The translations under genes and the position numbers were made by a program. The notes under the pieces were generated by a model. It did not search any database. It had not been told where the DNA came from and was given only the letters and a program-made list of their open reading frames with translations. Shown in pieces: positions 1 through 7,248 of a stretch of 10,229 nt of DNA (positions within the stretch are counted from its first letter, which is position 1; each line of letters begins with the position of its first letter). The stretch is from Clostridiaceae bacterium. GTDB lineage: Bacteria > Bacillota > Clostridia > Saccharofermentanales > UBA5734. The stretch covers positions 1-10,229 of the forward strand of contig JAAYBY010000012.1 of NCBI GenBank assembly GCA_012729935.1, given 5' to 3'.

Positions 1-1
1 G

Positions 2-787
2 CTTCAGGACATCGCAATACTGACAGGCGGCCAGGTTATTTCGGAAGAAGTCGGCCTGGAACTGAAAGAAGCGACCGTCAGTCAGCTGGGTCGTGCCCGT
101 CAGGTCAAAGTCCAGAAGGAAAATACGATTATAGTTGACGGTGCAGGAGAAGAAAAGGACATTCAAGCCCGCATCAGCTCGATCCGTGCGCAGATCGAAG
201 AGACAACATCGGATTTCGATCGTGAAAAACTGCAGGAGCGCCTCGCAAAACTGTCTGGCGGTGTTGCTGTCATCAAGGTCGGTGCCGCAACAGAAACCGA
301 AATGAAAGATAAAAAGCTGCGAATTGAAGACGCGCTGGCTGCAACACGTGCGGCTGTTGAGGAAGGCATCATCGCCGGTGGCGGAACCGCCTATATCAAT
401 GTGCTGCCTGATGTGGCCAAACTGCTGGATGAGACAACGGGAGATACCAGGACCGGTGTCCGGATTGTCCTGAAAGCGCTTGAAGAACCGGTACGCCAGA
501 TTGCTGCCAACGCCGGTATGGACGGAAGTGTCATTTGCGAGAATGTTAAAAACAGCAAGTTTGGTGTCGGATATGATGTTCTGGCCGAAGAATATGTTGA
601 TATGGTTGAATCAGGTATTGTTGATCCTGCGAAGGTGACACGTTCTGCGCTGCAGAATGCCGCGTCGATCGCATCCATCCTGCTGACAACCGAAGCTGTT
701 GTGGCTGATATGCCTGAACCTGAGGCGGCTGCACCTGGCGGTGCCCCTGGTATGGGTGGCATGGGCGGCATGGGCGGTATGTACTGA
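2..787 (+). CDS. groEL: Chaperonin GroEL, C-terminal half (5' end outside window)
   Basis: This is the last 261 residues of the 60-kDa chaperonin, which folds proteins in the cytosol as a tetradecamer with GroES and ATP. The reading frame is open from base 2, and the N-terminal half lies before the window. The visible part starts in the apical domain (LQDIAILTGG, near residue 290 of the family) and runs through the second intermediate and equatorial segments. Hallmarks are LAGGVAVIKVGAATE-like (here LSGGVAVIKVGAATE, about 264-308), the RIEDAL motif whose Asp (codon 329-331) matches the ATPase Asp398 of E. coli GroEL, EEGIIAGGG (about 360-386), and the DPAKVTRSALQNAAS helix (about 625-670). 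It ends in a Gly-Gly-Met tail. The last residue is Tyr, where Met is usual. GroES is presumably upstream but not visible. A strong terminator follows, so this is the end of its operon. Identification is certain. Confidence 0.98.
   Translation, partial: LQDIAILTGGQVISEEVGLELKEATVSQLGRARQVKVQKENTIIVDGAGEEKDIQARISSIRAQIEETTSDFDREKLQERLAKLSGGVAVIKVGAATETEMKDKKLRIEDALAATRAAVEEGIIAGGGTAYINVLPDVAKLLDETTGDTRTGVRIVLKALEEPVRQIAANAGMDGSVICENVKNSKFGVGYDVLAEEYVDMVESGIVDPAKVTRSALQNAASIASILLTTEAVVADMPEPEAAAPGGAPGMGGMGGMGGMY
749..781 (+). repeat. Gly-Gly-Met coding repeat at GroEL C-terminus
   Basis: GGT/GGC-GGC-ATG triplets repeat in tandem, encoding GM followed by three GGM units and then a final Tyr. This is the flexible tail of GroEL that projects into the folding cavity in the well-studied family members. 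It is a coding repeat inside groEL, not a separate element. Confidence 0.9.
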
Positions 788-823
788 TCCTGTCAATCAA
801 GCCCGTAACGACAAATAAACGGG

Positions 824-853
824 GGAGGGTGTCCTGATCGGCACCCTCCTTTT
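824..853 (+). terminator. Intrinsic terminator after groEL
   Basis: GGAGGGTG (824-831) pairs perfectly with CACCCTCC (842-849), and the stem ends in TTTT followed by a pyrimidine-rich stretch. The 10-base loop can form a further CC/GG pairing. It lies 37 bases after the groEL stop and separates the chaperonin operon from the next gene. Confidence 0.9.
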
Positions 854-878
854 CTCTTCAATTAAATGTGTGGCAAGG

Positions 879-907
879 TAGGCAGATAGGTCGGATTCAG
901 TTACAAT
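879..907 (+). promoter_or_regulatory. Putative sigma-A-type promoter for the DUF6106 gene
   Basis: TAGGCA (879-884, four of six matches to TTGACA) lies 17 bases upstream of TACAAT (902-907, five of six matches to TATAAT). It sits between the groEL terminator and the next gene, where a promoter is needed. Transcription would start near 914, giving a leader of about 24 bases. This is a motif match only. Confidence 0.5.
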
Positions 908-937
908 AGAAACAGATCAGTGACGGAGGATTGTCGA

Positions 938-1462
938 ATGGATGACGTATTTATCGAAAAAATTGTTAGAAGATACAAGACAGGTAAAGACTATCTGGTT
1001 ATTGCCGGCCTGATGTTTGCCGCTTTTGTGATTATGACTGCGATGCTGTTTTTTATGGAATATATCAGCTTTCTGCTGCCGGTATTGATTGTTGCCCTGA
1101 TTTATGGCCTGTGGTATATGCTGACTGCTCAGAATCGCGAATTTGAATATATCGTCACAAACGGTGATCTGGATATCGATTTGATCATTGCGCGTCGCAA
1201 ACGAAAACGAGTTTTTTCGGGCAAAGCAAAGAATTTTGAACTTATGGCGAAATGTGACAGTGATGATTATCGCCAGGCTCAGAAGAGCCAGCATACACTG
1301 CTGGACTGCTCAAGCTCACCCAAATCACCCAATAACTGGTTTATCCTTACCGAATACAAGAGTCAGCGGACACTGTTGCTGTTTTCTCCGGACGAACGGA
1401 TTCTCAGCAGCTTGAGACGCTTCAATCCCGGTAAAATTAAATACCAGCCTTCGGTACACTAA
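938..1462 (+). CDS. DUF6106-like two-helix membrane protein
   Basis: This encodes a 174-residue protein with no known function. It has a short charged N-terminus, two hydrophobic segments (about residues 19-40 and 44-63), and then a soluble, probably cytoplasmic domain of about 110 residues. Just after the second helix come the motif EYIVTNGDLDID (about 70-81) and a very basic stretch, ARRKRKR (85-91). This combination resembles the DUF6106 family of Clostridia; the match is from memory of the family pattern, not a search. The ATG at 938 is chosen because GGAGG (925-929) lies 8 bases upstream. An in-frame GTG at 920 has its own codons covering that ribosome binding site. The gene stands between two terminated units, apparently with its own promoter. 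It may be co-transcribed with the thioesterase 78 bases downstream. Confidence 0.8.
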   Translation: MDDVFIEKIVRRYKTGKDYLVIAGLMFAAFVIMTAMLFFMEYISFLLPVLIVALIYGLWYMLTAQNREFEYIVTNGDLDIDLIIARRKRKRVFSGKAKNFELMAKCDSDDYRQAQKSQHTLLDCSSSPKSPNNWFILTEYKSQRTLLLFSPDERILSSLRRFNPGKIKYQPSVH

Positions 1463-1478
1463 TCTGCTGACCAGCAGA
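1463..1478 (+). repeat. Short perfect inverted repeat after the DUF6106 stop
   Basis: TCTGCTG (1463-1469) is the exact reverse complement of CAGCAGA (1472-1478), with AC between, and it starts at the base after the stop codon. As RNA it would form a 5-base stem with a 6-base loop, since the two innermost pairs cannot close. No T tract follows, so it is not a standard intrinsic terminator. It may be a weak attenuator, an mRNA 3' end stabiliser, or chance. Confidence 0.4.
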
Positions 1479-1540
1479 CAGCCGGGCTTATCTCATGCTG
1501 AACCTGACATAACAGATGTTTGCACGGAGGCACTGAAGCC

Positions 1541-2311
1541 ATGACACACGCCGCCAGCGGTTGCTATCATTTTGACATACGCGGAACGGATACTGACCAT
1601 CACGATCAACTGAATCTATCAGCTTTGTTTTCTTATATGCAGGAAGCTGCCTTTCGTCATTTCGAAGAATACGCACCAGACAGAGATCTCGGCGAACGGG
1701 GACTGTGCTGGGTTCTGATCCGTCTGTCCGTTCGACTGCAGCGTTGGCCGCAGTGGAAAGAAACGGTTGCTGTACAGACCTGGCAAAGCGGGATTCGCCG
1801 ATTGACCTTTCTTCGCCAGTATCGTTTTCTCGATCAAACAGGCGGGATAATCGGTGAGGCAACTTCAGAGTGGCTGATCGTCGATCAGAAAAATCACAAG
1901 CCGGCAAAACCGCCGCAGGAATGGGTGGATACGGTTCCTGCCTCACGGGAAGTCGGCTGTGAACGGTTGGACTCCAACTATCAGTGGCCGGAGAAACCAA
2001 TTTTGGTCAAGTATGCAGACTACAGCGATATTGATCGAAACCAGCACGTCAATAATACCCGCTATGTTGCCTGGTCTATTGATGCGATTCAGGCGATGAG
2101 CCGGCATGATGACAGCAGCTTGCCGCCGCCTGTCCATATCAGACAGTTTGATATTTATTACCGCAGGGAAACGAGCCTCGGGACACGCCTCGATCTTTTC
2201 TGCCTGACTGTTGGTGAATCGGAAGAAATCTTTGAAATAAGGGCAGTCCGTCACTCAGACGGCATCGAATTGTTTCGTGCGCGTGCGGTGCTTGATGAAT
2301 CAAACTGTTGA
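1541..2311 (+). CDS. Acyl-ACP thioesterase (FatA/FatB-like, bacterial type)
   Basis: This encodes a 256-residue cytosolic enzyme predicted to hydrolyse acyl-acyl carrier protein and release free fatty acid, ending or diverting fatty-acid synthesis. It has two hotdog domains in tandem. The first is about residues 8-125, with LNLSALFSYMQEAA matching the long hotdog helix and WVLIRLSV following. The second is about 150-250. The active-site signature is DIDRNQHVNNTRY, giving Asp165, Asn167 and His169. The later YRRE motif supplies Glu210. The next position, Cys in plant FatA/FatB enzymes, is Thr211 here. The ATG at 1541 is preferred because GGAGG (1526-1530) lies 10 bases upstream. A TTG at 1520 in the same frame would place that site inside the gene. 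A strong terminator follows. Substrate chain length cannot be read from the sequence. Confidence 0.93.
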   Translation: MTHAASGCYHFDIRGTDTDHHDQLNLSALFSYMQEAAFRHFEEYAPDRDLGERGLCWVLIRLSVRLQRWPQWKETVAVQTWQSGIRRLTFLRQYRFLDQTGGIIGEATSEWLIVDQKNHKPAKPPQEWVDTVPASREVGCERLDSNYQWPEKPILVKYADYSDIDRNQHVNNTRYVAWSIDAIQAMSRHDDSSLPPPVHIRQFDIYYRRETSLGTRLDLFCLTVGESEEIFEIRAVRHSDGIELFRARAVLDESNC

Positions 2312-2336
2312 ATGGCGAAAAATCTGAACAATTGTG

Positions 2337-2364
2337 AACACCGCTCCTAACAGCGGTGTTTTTT
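2337..2364 (+). terminator. Intrinsic terminator after the thioesterase gene
   Basis: AACACCGCT (2337-2345) pairs perfectly with AGCGGTGTT (2352-2360) around a CCTAAC loop. A run of six T (2359-2364) finishes the structure. It begins 25 bases after the thioesterase stop. The T run touches the promoter of the next operon. Confidence 0.93.
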
Positions 2365-2372
2365 GCTATAAT
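2364..2372 (+). promoter_or_regulatory. Extended -10 promoter of the ABC transporter operon
   Basis: TGCTATAAT (2364-2372) is a perfect extended -10 element: a TG, one base, then consensus TATAAT at 2367-2372. Positions about 17 bases upstream lie inside the terminator hairpin and show no good -35 match, which fits an extended -10 promoter. Transcription would start near 2379, about 49 bases before the ATPase start codon. Confidence 0.65.
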
Positions 2373-2427
2373 CAGTCAGTGTTAAAATGTACCCCGGATC
2401 TGACCAACGTGCAGGGAGGCAAGCAGA

Positions 2428-3381
2428 ATGATAGAAATTCGCAATCTGGTTAAGTACTATGGCGATATAAAAGCGGTCGATGATGTGACGTTTACGGTGA
2501 ACCGCGGCGAAATCCTGGGATTTCTCGGGCCAAACGGAGCCGGAAAAACGACGACAATGAATATTCTGACCGGGTTTTTATCAGCGACGTCTGGAACAGT
2601 GACCATCAATGGCCACGATATTCTTGAAGAACCTCAACTGGCTAAGAAAAGCATCGGATATCTGCCGGAGAATCCGCCGTTGTATCTCGATATGACAGTC
2701 ATTGAGTACCTCAAGTTCGTCGCTGAACTGAAAGGTGTATCAGCGGATCAGAGGCTTCGCCAGCTTGCAGAAATCATGAAACTGGTTCGCATCACGGATG
2801 TTTCCAATCGTCTGATCAAGAATCTTTCCAAAGGTTATCGTCAGCGTGTCGGTCTGGCACAAGCTCTGGTCGGCAATCCTGAAGTACTCGTTCTTGATGA
2901 ACCGACTGTGGGTCTGGATCCCAAGCAGATCATTGATATCCGGAATTTAATCAAGGAGCTGGGGAAAAAGCATACCATTATTCTCAGCTCACATATCCTT
3001 CCGGAAGTTCAGGCTGTATGTGAACGCGTCGTGATTATCAATCGTGGTGCCATCGCTGCGGAGGATACGCCTGAAGGCCTGTCTAAAAAGATGGCGAAGA
3101 CATCGCGGATAGAGCTGACAGCTGAAGGACCTGTCAAGGAAATTATCCAGAAAATCCGGATGATTCCTGGCGTGGAACACGTTGATGCGATCATCGAGAA
3201 AGAAGACGGCATTACCATTTTTGAAATTGAGAACAAAACAGGTGAGGACGTTCGCAGGCAGGTCTTTTTTGAGATGGCGCGCAGCAGCTGGCCGATAATT
3301 GAAATGAAATCGCTGGATCCGACACTGGAAGACATTTTCCTTCAGGTCACCAGCAACCAGCAGACAGGAAAGAGGGGATGA
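2428..3381 (+). CDS. ABC transporter ATP-binding protein, GldA-like (ABC-2 type)
   Basis: This encodes a 317-residue ATPase that powers the ABC-2 permease encoded next. Motifs in order are Walker A GPNGAGKTT (34-42), a Q-loop position occupied by Glu (YLPE, Glu81) as in many ABC-2 exporter ATPases, signature LSKGYRQR (133-140), Walker B VLVLDEP (153-159) followed by GLDP, and H-loop SSH with His189. After about residue 210 there is a C-terminal extension of about 100 residues, typical of GldA/NatA/drug-exporter ATPases. It ends in the common LDPTLEDIFL element. The ATG at 2428 has GGGAGG (2414-2419) 8 bases upstream. It is the first gene of a five-gene operon, and 4 bases separate it from the permease. 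All catalytic residues are present. The substrate cannot be told from the ATPase. Confidence 0.97.
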   Translation: MIEIRNLVKYYGDIKAVDDVTFTVNRGEILGFLGPNGAGKTTTMNILTGFLSATSGTVTINGHDILEEPQLAKKSIGYLPENPPLYLDMTVIEYLKFVAELKGVSADQRLRQLAEIMKLVRITDVSNRLIKNLSKGYRQRVGLAQALVGNPEVLVLDEPTVGLDPKQIIDIRNLIKELGKKHTIILSSHILPEVQAVCERVVIINRGAIAAEDTPEGLSKKMAKTSRIELTAEGPVKEIIQKIRMIPGVEHVDAIIEKEDGITIFEIENKTGEDVRRQVFFEMARSSWPIIEMKSLDPTLEDIFLQVTSNQQTGKRG

Positions 3382-3385
3382 CTCA

Positions 3386-4171
3386 ATGACTCGTATTCAA
3401 GCTGTGTTTAAACGTGAACTGGCCGCCTATTTCCGATCACCGATCGGGTACGTACTGTTCGCCATTTTCATGACCATCAGCGGACTTTATTTTGCTTCCG
3501 GCATCCTGTATGCCAACATTGATCTGGTCGGTGAACTGAATTTCATTCAGTCTTTTCTGTTTATCATTGTTCCGGTTCTGACGATGCGAACGTTTTCCGA
3601 AGACCGTAAGAACGGAACAGAAGTGCTGTTGTTTACATCGCCGGCGAGCAGTCTGGAAATTGTACTGGGCAAATATTTTGCGGCCTTGAGCCTATTCCTG
3701 ATCATGACTGCCGGAACATTGTCACATCTGGTGATCACAGCCCTGTACGATGGATTGATTGATGCCAGTGTCTGGGGTGCCTATATCGGCTTTATTTTTC
3801 TCGGTGTGGCATATGTTTCCATCGGCTGTTTTGCATCAGCCCTCACTGAAAACCAGATTATCGCGGCCGTCATATCGTTTGTCATCATGCTGGTCATGAT
3901 GCTTCTCAATTTTGTATCCAGTATGCTTGGTTCGGTCGCTTCGACATTGATCAGCAAAATCAATCTGTTCGGCTTAAGCGACGTTCAGATTGGCTCAGCT
4001 GGAAGTGCTGTCACAAAAGCACTGCAGTGGCTCAATCCGACAACACGAATCAGCAATTTTGTAAACGGGATTTTCGAGCTGTCGCCCATTCTCTTTTTCG
4101 TCAGTATGGCAGCTGTATTTATCTATCTGACGAATCGCATTATCGAAAAGCGGCGCTGGAGCCAGAGGTGA
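3386..4171 (+). CDS. ABC-2 type permease, GldF-like
   Basis: This encodes a 261-residue integral membrane subunit of the exporter. About six hydrophobic segments are seen, near residues 20-41, 54-67, 97-120, 130-152, 158-182 and 232-250. Between the second and third lies the conserved cytoplasmic motif RTFSEDRKNGTEVLLFTSP (68-86), typical of the GldF/NosY-like ABC-2 permeases. The N-terminal RELAAYFRSPIGYV (10-23) is the usual amphipathic entry and first helix. GAGGGG (3372-3377) precedes the ATG at 3386. The gene lies between the ATPase (4-base gap) and the GldG-like gene (6-base gap), so the three are almost certainly translated from one message. It is the only multi-span permease in the operon, which suggests a homodimer or a pairing with the GldG-like protein. 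Confidence 0.94.
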   Translation: MTRIQAVFKRELAAYFRSPIGYVLFAIFMTISGLYFASGILYANIDLVGELNFIQSFLFIIVPVLTMRTFSEDRKNGTEVLLFTSPASSLEIVLGKYFAALSLFLIMTAGTLSHLVITALYDGLIDASVWGAYIGFIFLGVAYVSIGCFASALTENQIIAAVISFVIMLVMMLLNFVSSMLGSVASTLISKINLFGLSDVQIGSAGSAVTKALQWLNPTTRISNFVNGIFELSPILFFVSMAAVFIYLTNRIIEKRRWSQR

Positions 4172-4177
4172 GATGAT

Positions 4178-5680
4178 ATGAGCAGACAATTAGATAAACA
4201 AAAAGAAAAGATTAAGACAAATAGACGCGTTGTTGATAAGCGGAATAAGAGTCTCAAGAAGATTTCGATCACTTCGACCGTGCTGTTTATTGTCGTCATT
4301 CTGGCATTCAATATTATTTTCGATCAACTGCTTGGCGACAAACTGAAATGGGACTGGACGACCGGAGATCAATACTCAATCGGCGATGTATCCAAGCAGA
4401 TCCTGTCTGAGATGGATAAAGAAGTTGAGATCGTTGGTCTCTTTAATGAAAACACCACTCAACAATACCAGCGGATTATGCCGATGCTTGAAATGTATGC
4501 GAATCAGTCTGCCGGCAAGATCAAAGTCCGGTATGTCGATCCGGATCGTTTCCCGAACATCATGAAGGATGTCGATCCGACGGGTAACCTGAAGCCTGAA
4601 GCCAATGAGTTTGTCGTCATGTGTTCTGATACAAGTAAGGCGAAACGGGTCGGTTACTATGATATTTTTGACATCGGTTATGATGCCAGCTACAATACCG
4701 TTCTCAATGGTGTGACAGCTGAGCAGAGCTTTACCGGTGCCATCAATTATGTCGTTTCCGAAACAACGCCGGTTGTCTATTTTACGACCGGACATGGCGA
4801 AGCAGATTTTCAGTCTGAATTCACGATCATTGCTTCTCTTCTGCAGAATAACAATTTTGAAGTCAAGACACTTGATTTATTTGGTCTCAATGCGATTCCC
4901 GAGGACTGTTCCGTCATGATCATGCTGGCTCCGGAACAGGATATATCTGAAGATACCAGTCGAGTTATTGCCACTTATCTTCAGCGCGGCGGCAGCCTGA
5001 TGTTCATAGCTGATTATTCGCCGCGATCGTTTCCTGAAATGAATAAGCTGCTGGTTGACTACAACATCGAAATCGGTGACACGCGACTGCGTGAAGGAGA
5101 TACAGATCATCGATATCAGGATGATCCGTACATTATCCGCGCAATCGCTCCGGTCAGTACGGTTACCGAAAAAGAAGTGGACGGATTTACGCTGGCGGAC
5201 AATGCCCGCGGCATGAATATTCTGGCCAATGTCAAAGACTGGATAAGAGTCGAGCCTGTTTTAACGACATCAGACCAGGGCTTTGCGGAAACCGCCGGAG
5301 ATCCTGAGCAGTCATCGGAGGCAGGCAGAAAGCAGATAGTCCTGCTGTCTGAAAACAGCGGTTACATTAACCAGGCTGATACCAAACAGTCAGCCAAGGT
5401 GATGCTGGTAGGCAGTACCAGTCTGTTCAGTGACAAAATTCTTTCAACCTATGGCAGCCAGCTTTACAATGTCGGACTTTTCTATTATTCAGTCCAGTTC
5501 CTTTCAAATACCAGTGAGGAAGCGAGTCTGTATATTCCACCGAAAGAGCCGGTTTCATACACGGTATCCAAAGGCTCGGCCAGCACCAATGTTTTTGTTG
5601 CTGTACTGGTCACCTTAATCATTCCCGGACTGCTTTTACTGACAGCTTTGGTCGTTTACAGAAAACGTAAGCATCTGTAA
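4178..5680 (+). CDS. GldG-like ABC transporter auxiliary protein
   Basis: This encodes a 500-residue protein with a strongly basic N-terminal tail (1-29), one transmembrane helix (about 30-48), a large domain of about 420 residues that should lie outside the membrane, and a second helix near the C-terminus (about 471-494) followed by a basic end, YRKRKHL. The domain carries YFTTGHGE (201-208), a hallmark of the GldG/ABC auxiliary family, with GGSLMFIADYS further on. These resemble the fold that GldG shares with intraflagellar transport-type domains. The ribosome binding site GAGGTGA (4165-4171) overlaps the permease stop, which implies coupled translation. In Bacteroidetes GldG works with GldA and GldF. 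Here the permease and GldG parts are separate genes. The substrate is unknown. Confidence 0.92.
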   Translation: MSRQLDKQKEKIKTNRRVVDKRNKSLKKISITSTVLFIVVILAFNIIFDQLLGDKLKWDWTTGDQYSIGDVSKQILSEMDKEVEIVGLFNENTTQQYQRIMPMLEMYANQSAGKIKVRYVDPDRFPNIMKDVDPTGNLKPEANEFVVMCSDTSKAKRVGYYDIFDIGYDASYNTVLNGVTAEQSFTGAINYVVSETTPVVYFTTGHGEADFQSEFTIIASLLQNNNFEVKTLDLFGLNAIPEDCSVMIMLAPEQDISEDTSRVIATYLQRGGSLMFIADYSPRSFPEMNKLLVDYNIEIGDTRLREGDTDHRYQDDPYIIRAIAPVSTVTEKEVDGFTLADNARGMNILANVKDWIRVEPVLTTSDQGFAETAGDPEQSSEAGRKQIVLLSENSGYINQADTKQSAKVMLVGSTSLFSDKILSTYGSQLYNVGLFYYSVQFLSNTSEEASLYIPPKEPVSYTVSKGSASTNVFVAVLVTLIIPGLLLLTALVVYRKRKHL

Positions 5681-5703
5681 ATGAAGATAGGAGTGAACTG
5701 ACC

Positions 5704-7248
5704 TTGAAAAAACAATTTAAACCCATGATCATACTGGGATCGATTCTGGTACTCCTGGTCGCCGTTTACCTGTTTGCGACTCTGGTGCTGCCAAATATCG
5801 GCAGCCCGGAGGAAACGACTGAAACGACAACCGGAACTGCCCTTGCGCCCATTCTGGAAACAGATTTTGCGGATGTGTCTTATCTGGAAATCGTGAATGA
5901 ATCGGATACATATCGATTGATTCCAGAATCCGTCGTTGATGACAAAGGTGAAAAAAGCTGGTCGTGGTCGGTTGAAGGATTTGAGGATTATCCGTTTTCA
6001 GACTCTCTGTTAAGCCGGCTGGCGACAGTTGCAGCCGAAGCTTTTGTCAAGACTGAGATTGAACCGGAATCCGATGACCTGACAATTTACGGACTGGCAG
6101 AGCCTCGGGCGATTATGCGTGTCGTTCATAAAAGCGGTGAGGTGCATGAGATCAAGTGGGGCAGCGAAGTCCCCTCAGATAATTATGATTACGCGACAGT
6201 TGATGATACCGGAAGAGTCTGCATGATTTCCTCAATTTCAGCGGAGCGTGTCCGTTCATCGTTAATGGATCTTCTGGATAAGGAGCAGGTAATCGGATTT
6301 GATCAGAATGCTCTGACCGGGCTGAGCTTTGAACGCGCGAAAGATGAGATCAGGCTGGTAACGGATATTAAACTGATGGGAGATATCGAAAGCGAACAAA
6401 CCTATTTGTCCTTTACCGTTGAGGAACCGCTTAAGCGCGATGCCAACTCAGATAATCTTACGAAATTGGTCACAGAAGCCACCGCCATTTCGGTCAAGTC
6501 ATTTGTCGCTTTTGAACCCGAAGATCTTTCTGTGTACGGTCTCGAAGAACCTGCATACAGCTTTGAACTGACGACGAAGGATCAGACGGTGACGCTGATG
6601 CTGGGAAGTGAAGCCGCTGATGATTCATTTTATGCCATGAGCAGTCGTCTTCCTGCCGTGTTTACTGTGTCCAGGAGCGCTTTTACGGTGCTGGATATGA
6701 AAGTGACAGAAATGATCGACCGTTTTGTCGCACTGGAAAGTATCTGGACGGTCAGCAAGATTGAAGGTGACATTCAGGGAACACGTTTTGTCACGGAGAT
6801 TCAGATGACAGAACAACAGAAAGCAACTGACGATGATGTCATCTTTATGCTGGACGGTCAGGATGCACGTATTTTCAGCGAGCGAAACAGAAGCCTGTTC
6901 TCCAGCTTCTACCAGCGCCTGATCAGTGTGGTTATTGAGGGGATTGAACCGGATGCTGATCCGGTCAACACCAAAGACAGCAGACTGGTCTTTCATCTAA
7001 AAGCGGACACGGAGAACAATGTACCGGCACATACGAAAACGATTGAATTTGCTCAGCGAAATCAGTATACTGATTATGTCTTTATCGATGGTGTATATGC
7101 TGGCTTCTATATTGATACCGAAAAGGCTTTTACGTCTTCGCGTGTCAACAGTGAAGGTATTATTGTTGCATACAAGCAAATGAAATACGCGATGGAACAT
7201 GCTGACGATGGTGTCTTCAATACACAGGAAGGTTATCAGTTGGACTAA
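5704..7248 (+). CDS. DUF4340 domain protein, membrane-anchored, internally duplicated
   Basis: This encodes a 514-residue protein with an N-terminal membrane helix (about 8-30), a short Thr/Glu-rich linker, and a long domain predicted outside the membrane. Two copies of a YGL.EP motif lie at Tyr129 and Tyr278. Each is preceded by a Phe-Val...Glu-Pro-Glu...Asp-Leu stretch and followed by alternating beta-strand-like sequence and an LGSE- or WGSE-type turn. This is the pattern of duplicated DUF4340 domains. Such proteins commonly lie beside GldG-like genes and are thought to be partners of that transporter; the function is not known. The start is TTG at 5704, served by AGGAG (5689-5693), 10 bases upstream; no ATG fits. 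The gap to the GldG-like gene is 23 bases. A TTG start may lower its output relative to its neighbours. Confidence 0.88.
   Translation: MKKQFKPMIILGSILVLLVAVYLFATLVLPNIGSPEETTETTTGTALAPILETDFADVSYLEIVNESDTYRLIPESVVDDKGEKSWSWSVEGFEDYPFSDSLLSRLATVAAEAFVKTEIEPESDDLTIYGLAEPRAIMRVVHKSGEVHEIKWGSEVPSDNYDYATVDDTGRVCMISSISAERVRSSLMDLLDKEQVIGFDQNALTGLSFERAKDEIRLVTDIKLMGDIESEQTYLSFTVEEPLKRDANSDNLTKLVTEATAISVKSFVAFEPEDLSVYGLEEPAYSFELTTKDQTVTLMLGSEAADDSFYAMSSRLPAVFTVSRSAFTVLDMKVTEMIDRFVALESIWTVSKIEGDIQGTRFVTEIQMTEQQKATDDDVIFMLDGQDARIFSERNRSLFSSFYQRLISVVIEGIEPDADPVNTKDSRLVFHLKADTENNVPAHTKTIEFAQRNQYTDYVFIDGVYAGFYIDTEKAFTSSRVNSEGIIVAYKQMKYAMEHADDGVFNTQEGYQLD

Noticed and set aside
749..781. Tandem repeat considered as a CRISPR-like or mobile repeat
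   Set aside because: It is in frame within groEL and encodes the known GGM tail.
163..800. Several open frames on the minus strand opposite groEL
   Set aside because: They lie opposite a well-conserved coding region, have low-complexity Pro/Ser-rich or Arg-rich translations and no ribosome binding site. They are shadows of groEL codon usage.
920..937. GTG at 920 as the start of the DUF6106-like gene
   Set aside because: The ribosome binding site GGAGG at 925-929 would lie inside the gene, and it is ideally spaced for the ATG at 938.
1520..1540. TTG at 1520 as the start of the thioesterase gene
   Set aside because: It precedes the only good ribosome binding site (1526-1530), which serves the ATG at 1541.
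1488..2254. Minus-strand open frames opposite the thioesterase gene
   Set aside because: The plus-strand thioesterase is clear from its active-site motifs, and the antisense translations resemble no family.
2383..2388. TAAAAT as an alternative -10 box before the ATPase gene
   Set aside because: The only TTG-like -35 candidate (2363-2368) is 14 bases away, too close, while the extended -10 at 2364-2372 is a much better match.
2428..5680. Gliding motility function for the GldA/F/G-like genes
   Set aside because: The similarity is to transporter families also found in non-gliding Firmicutes, and no other gliding or type IX secretion gene is present in the window.
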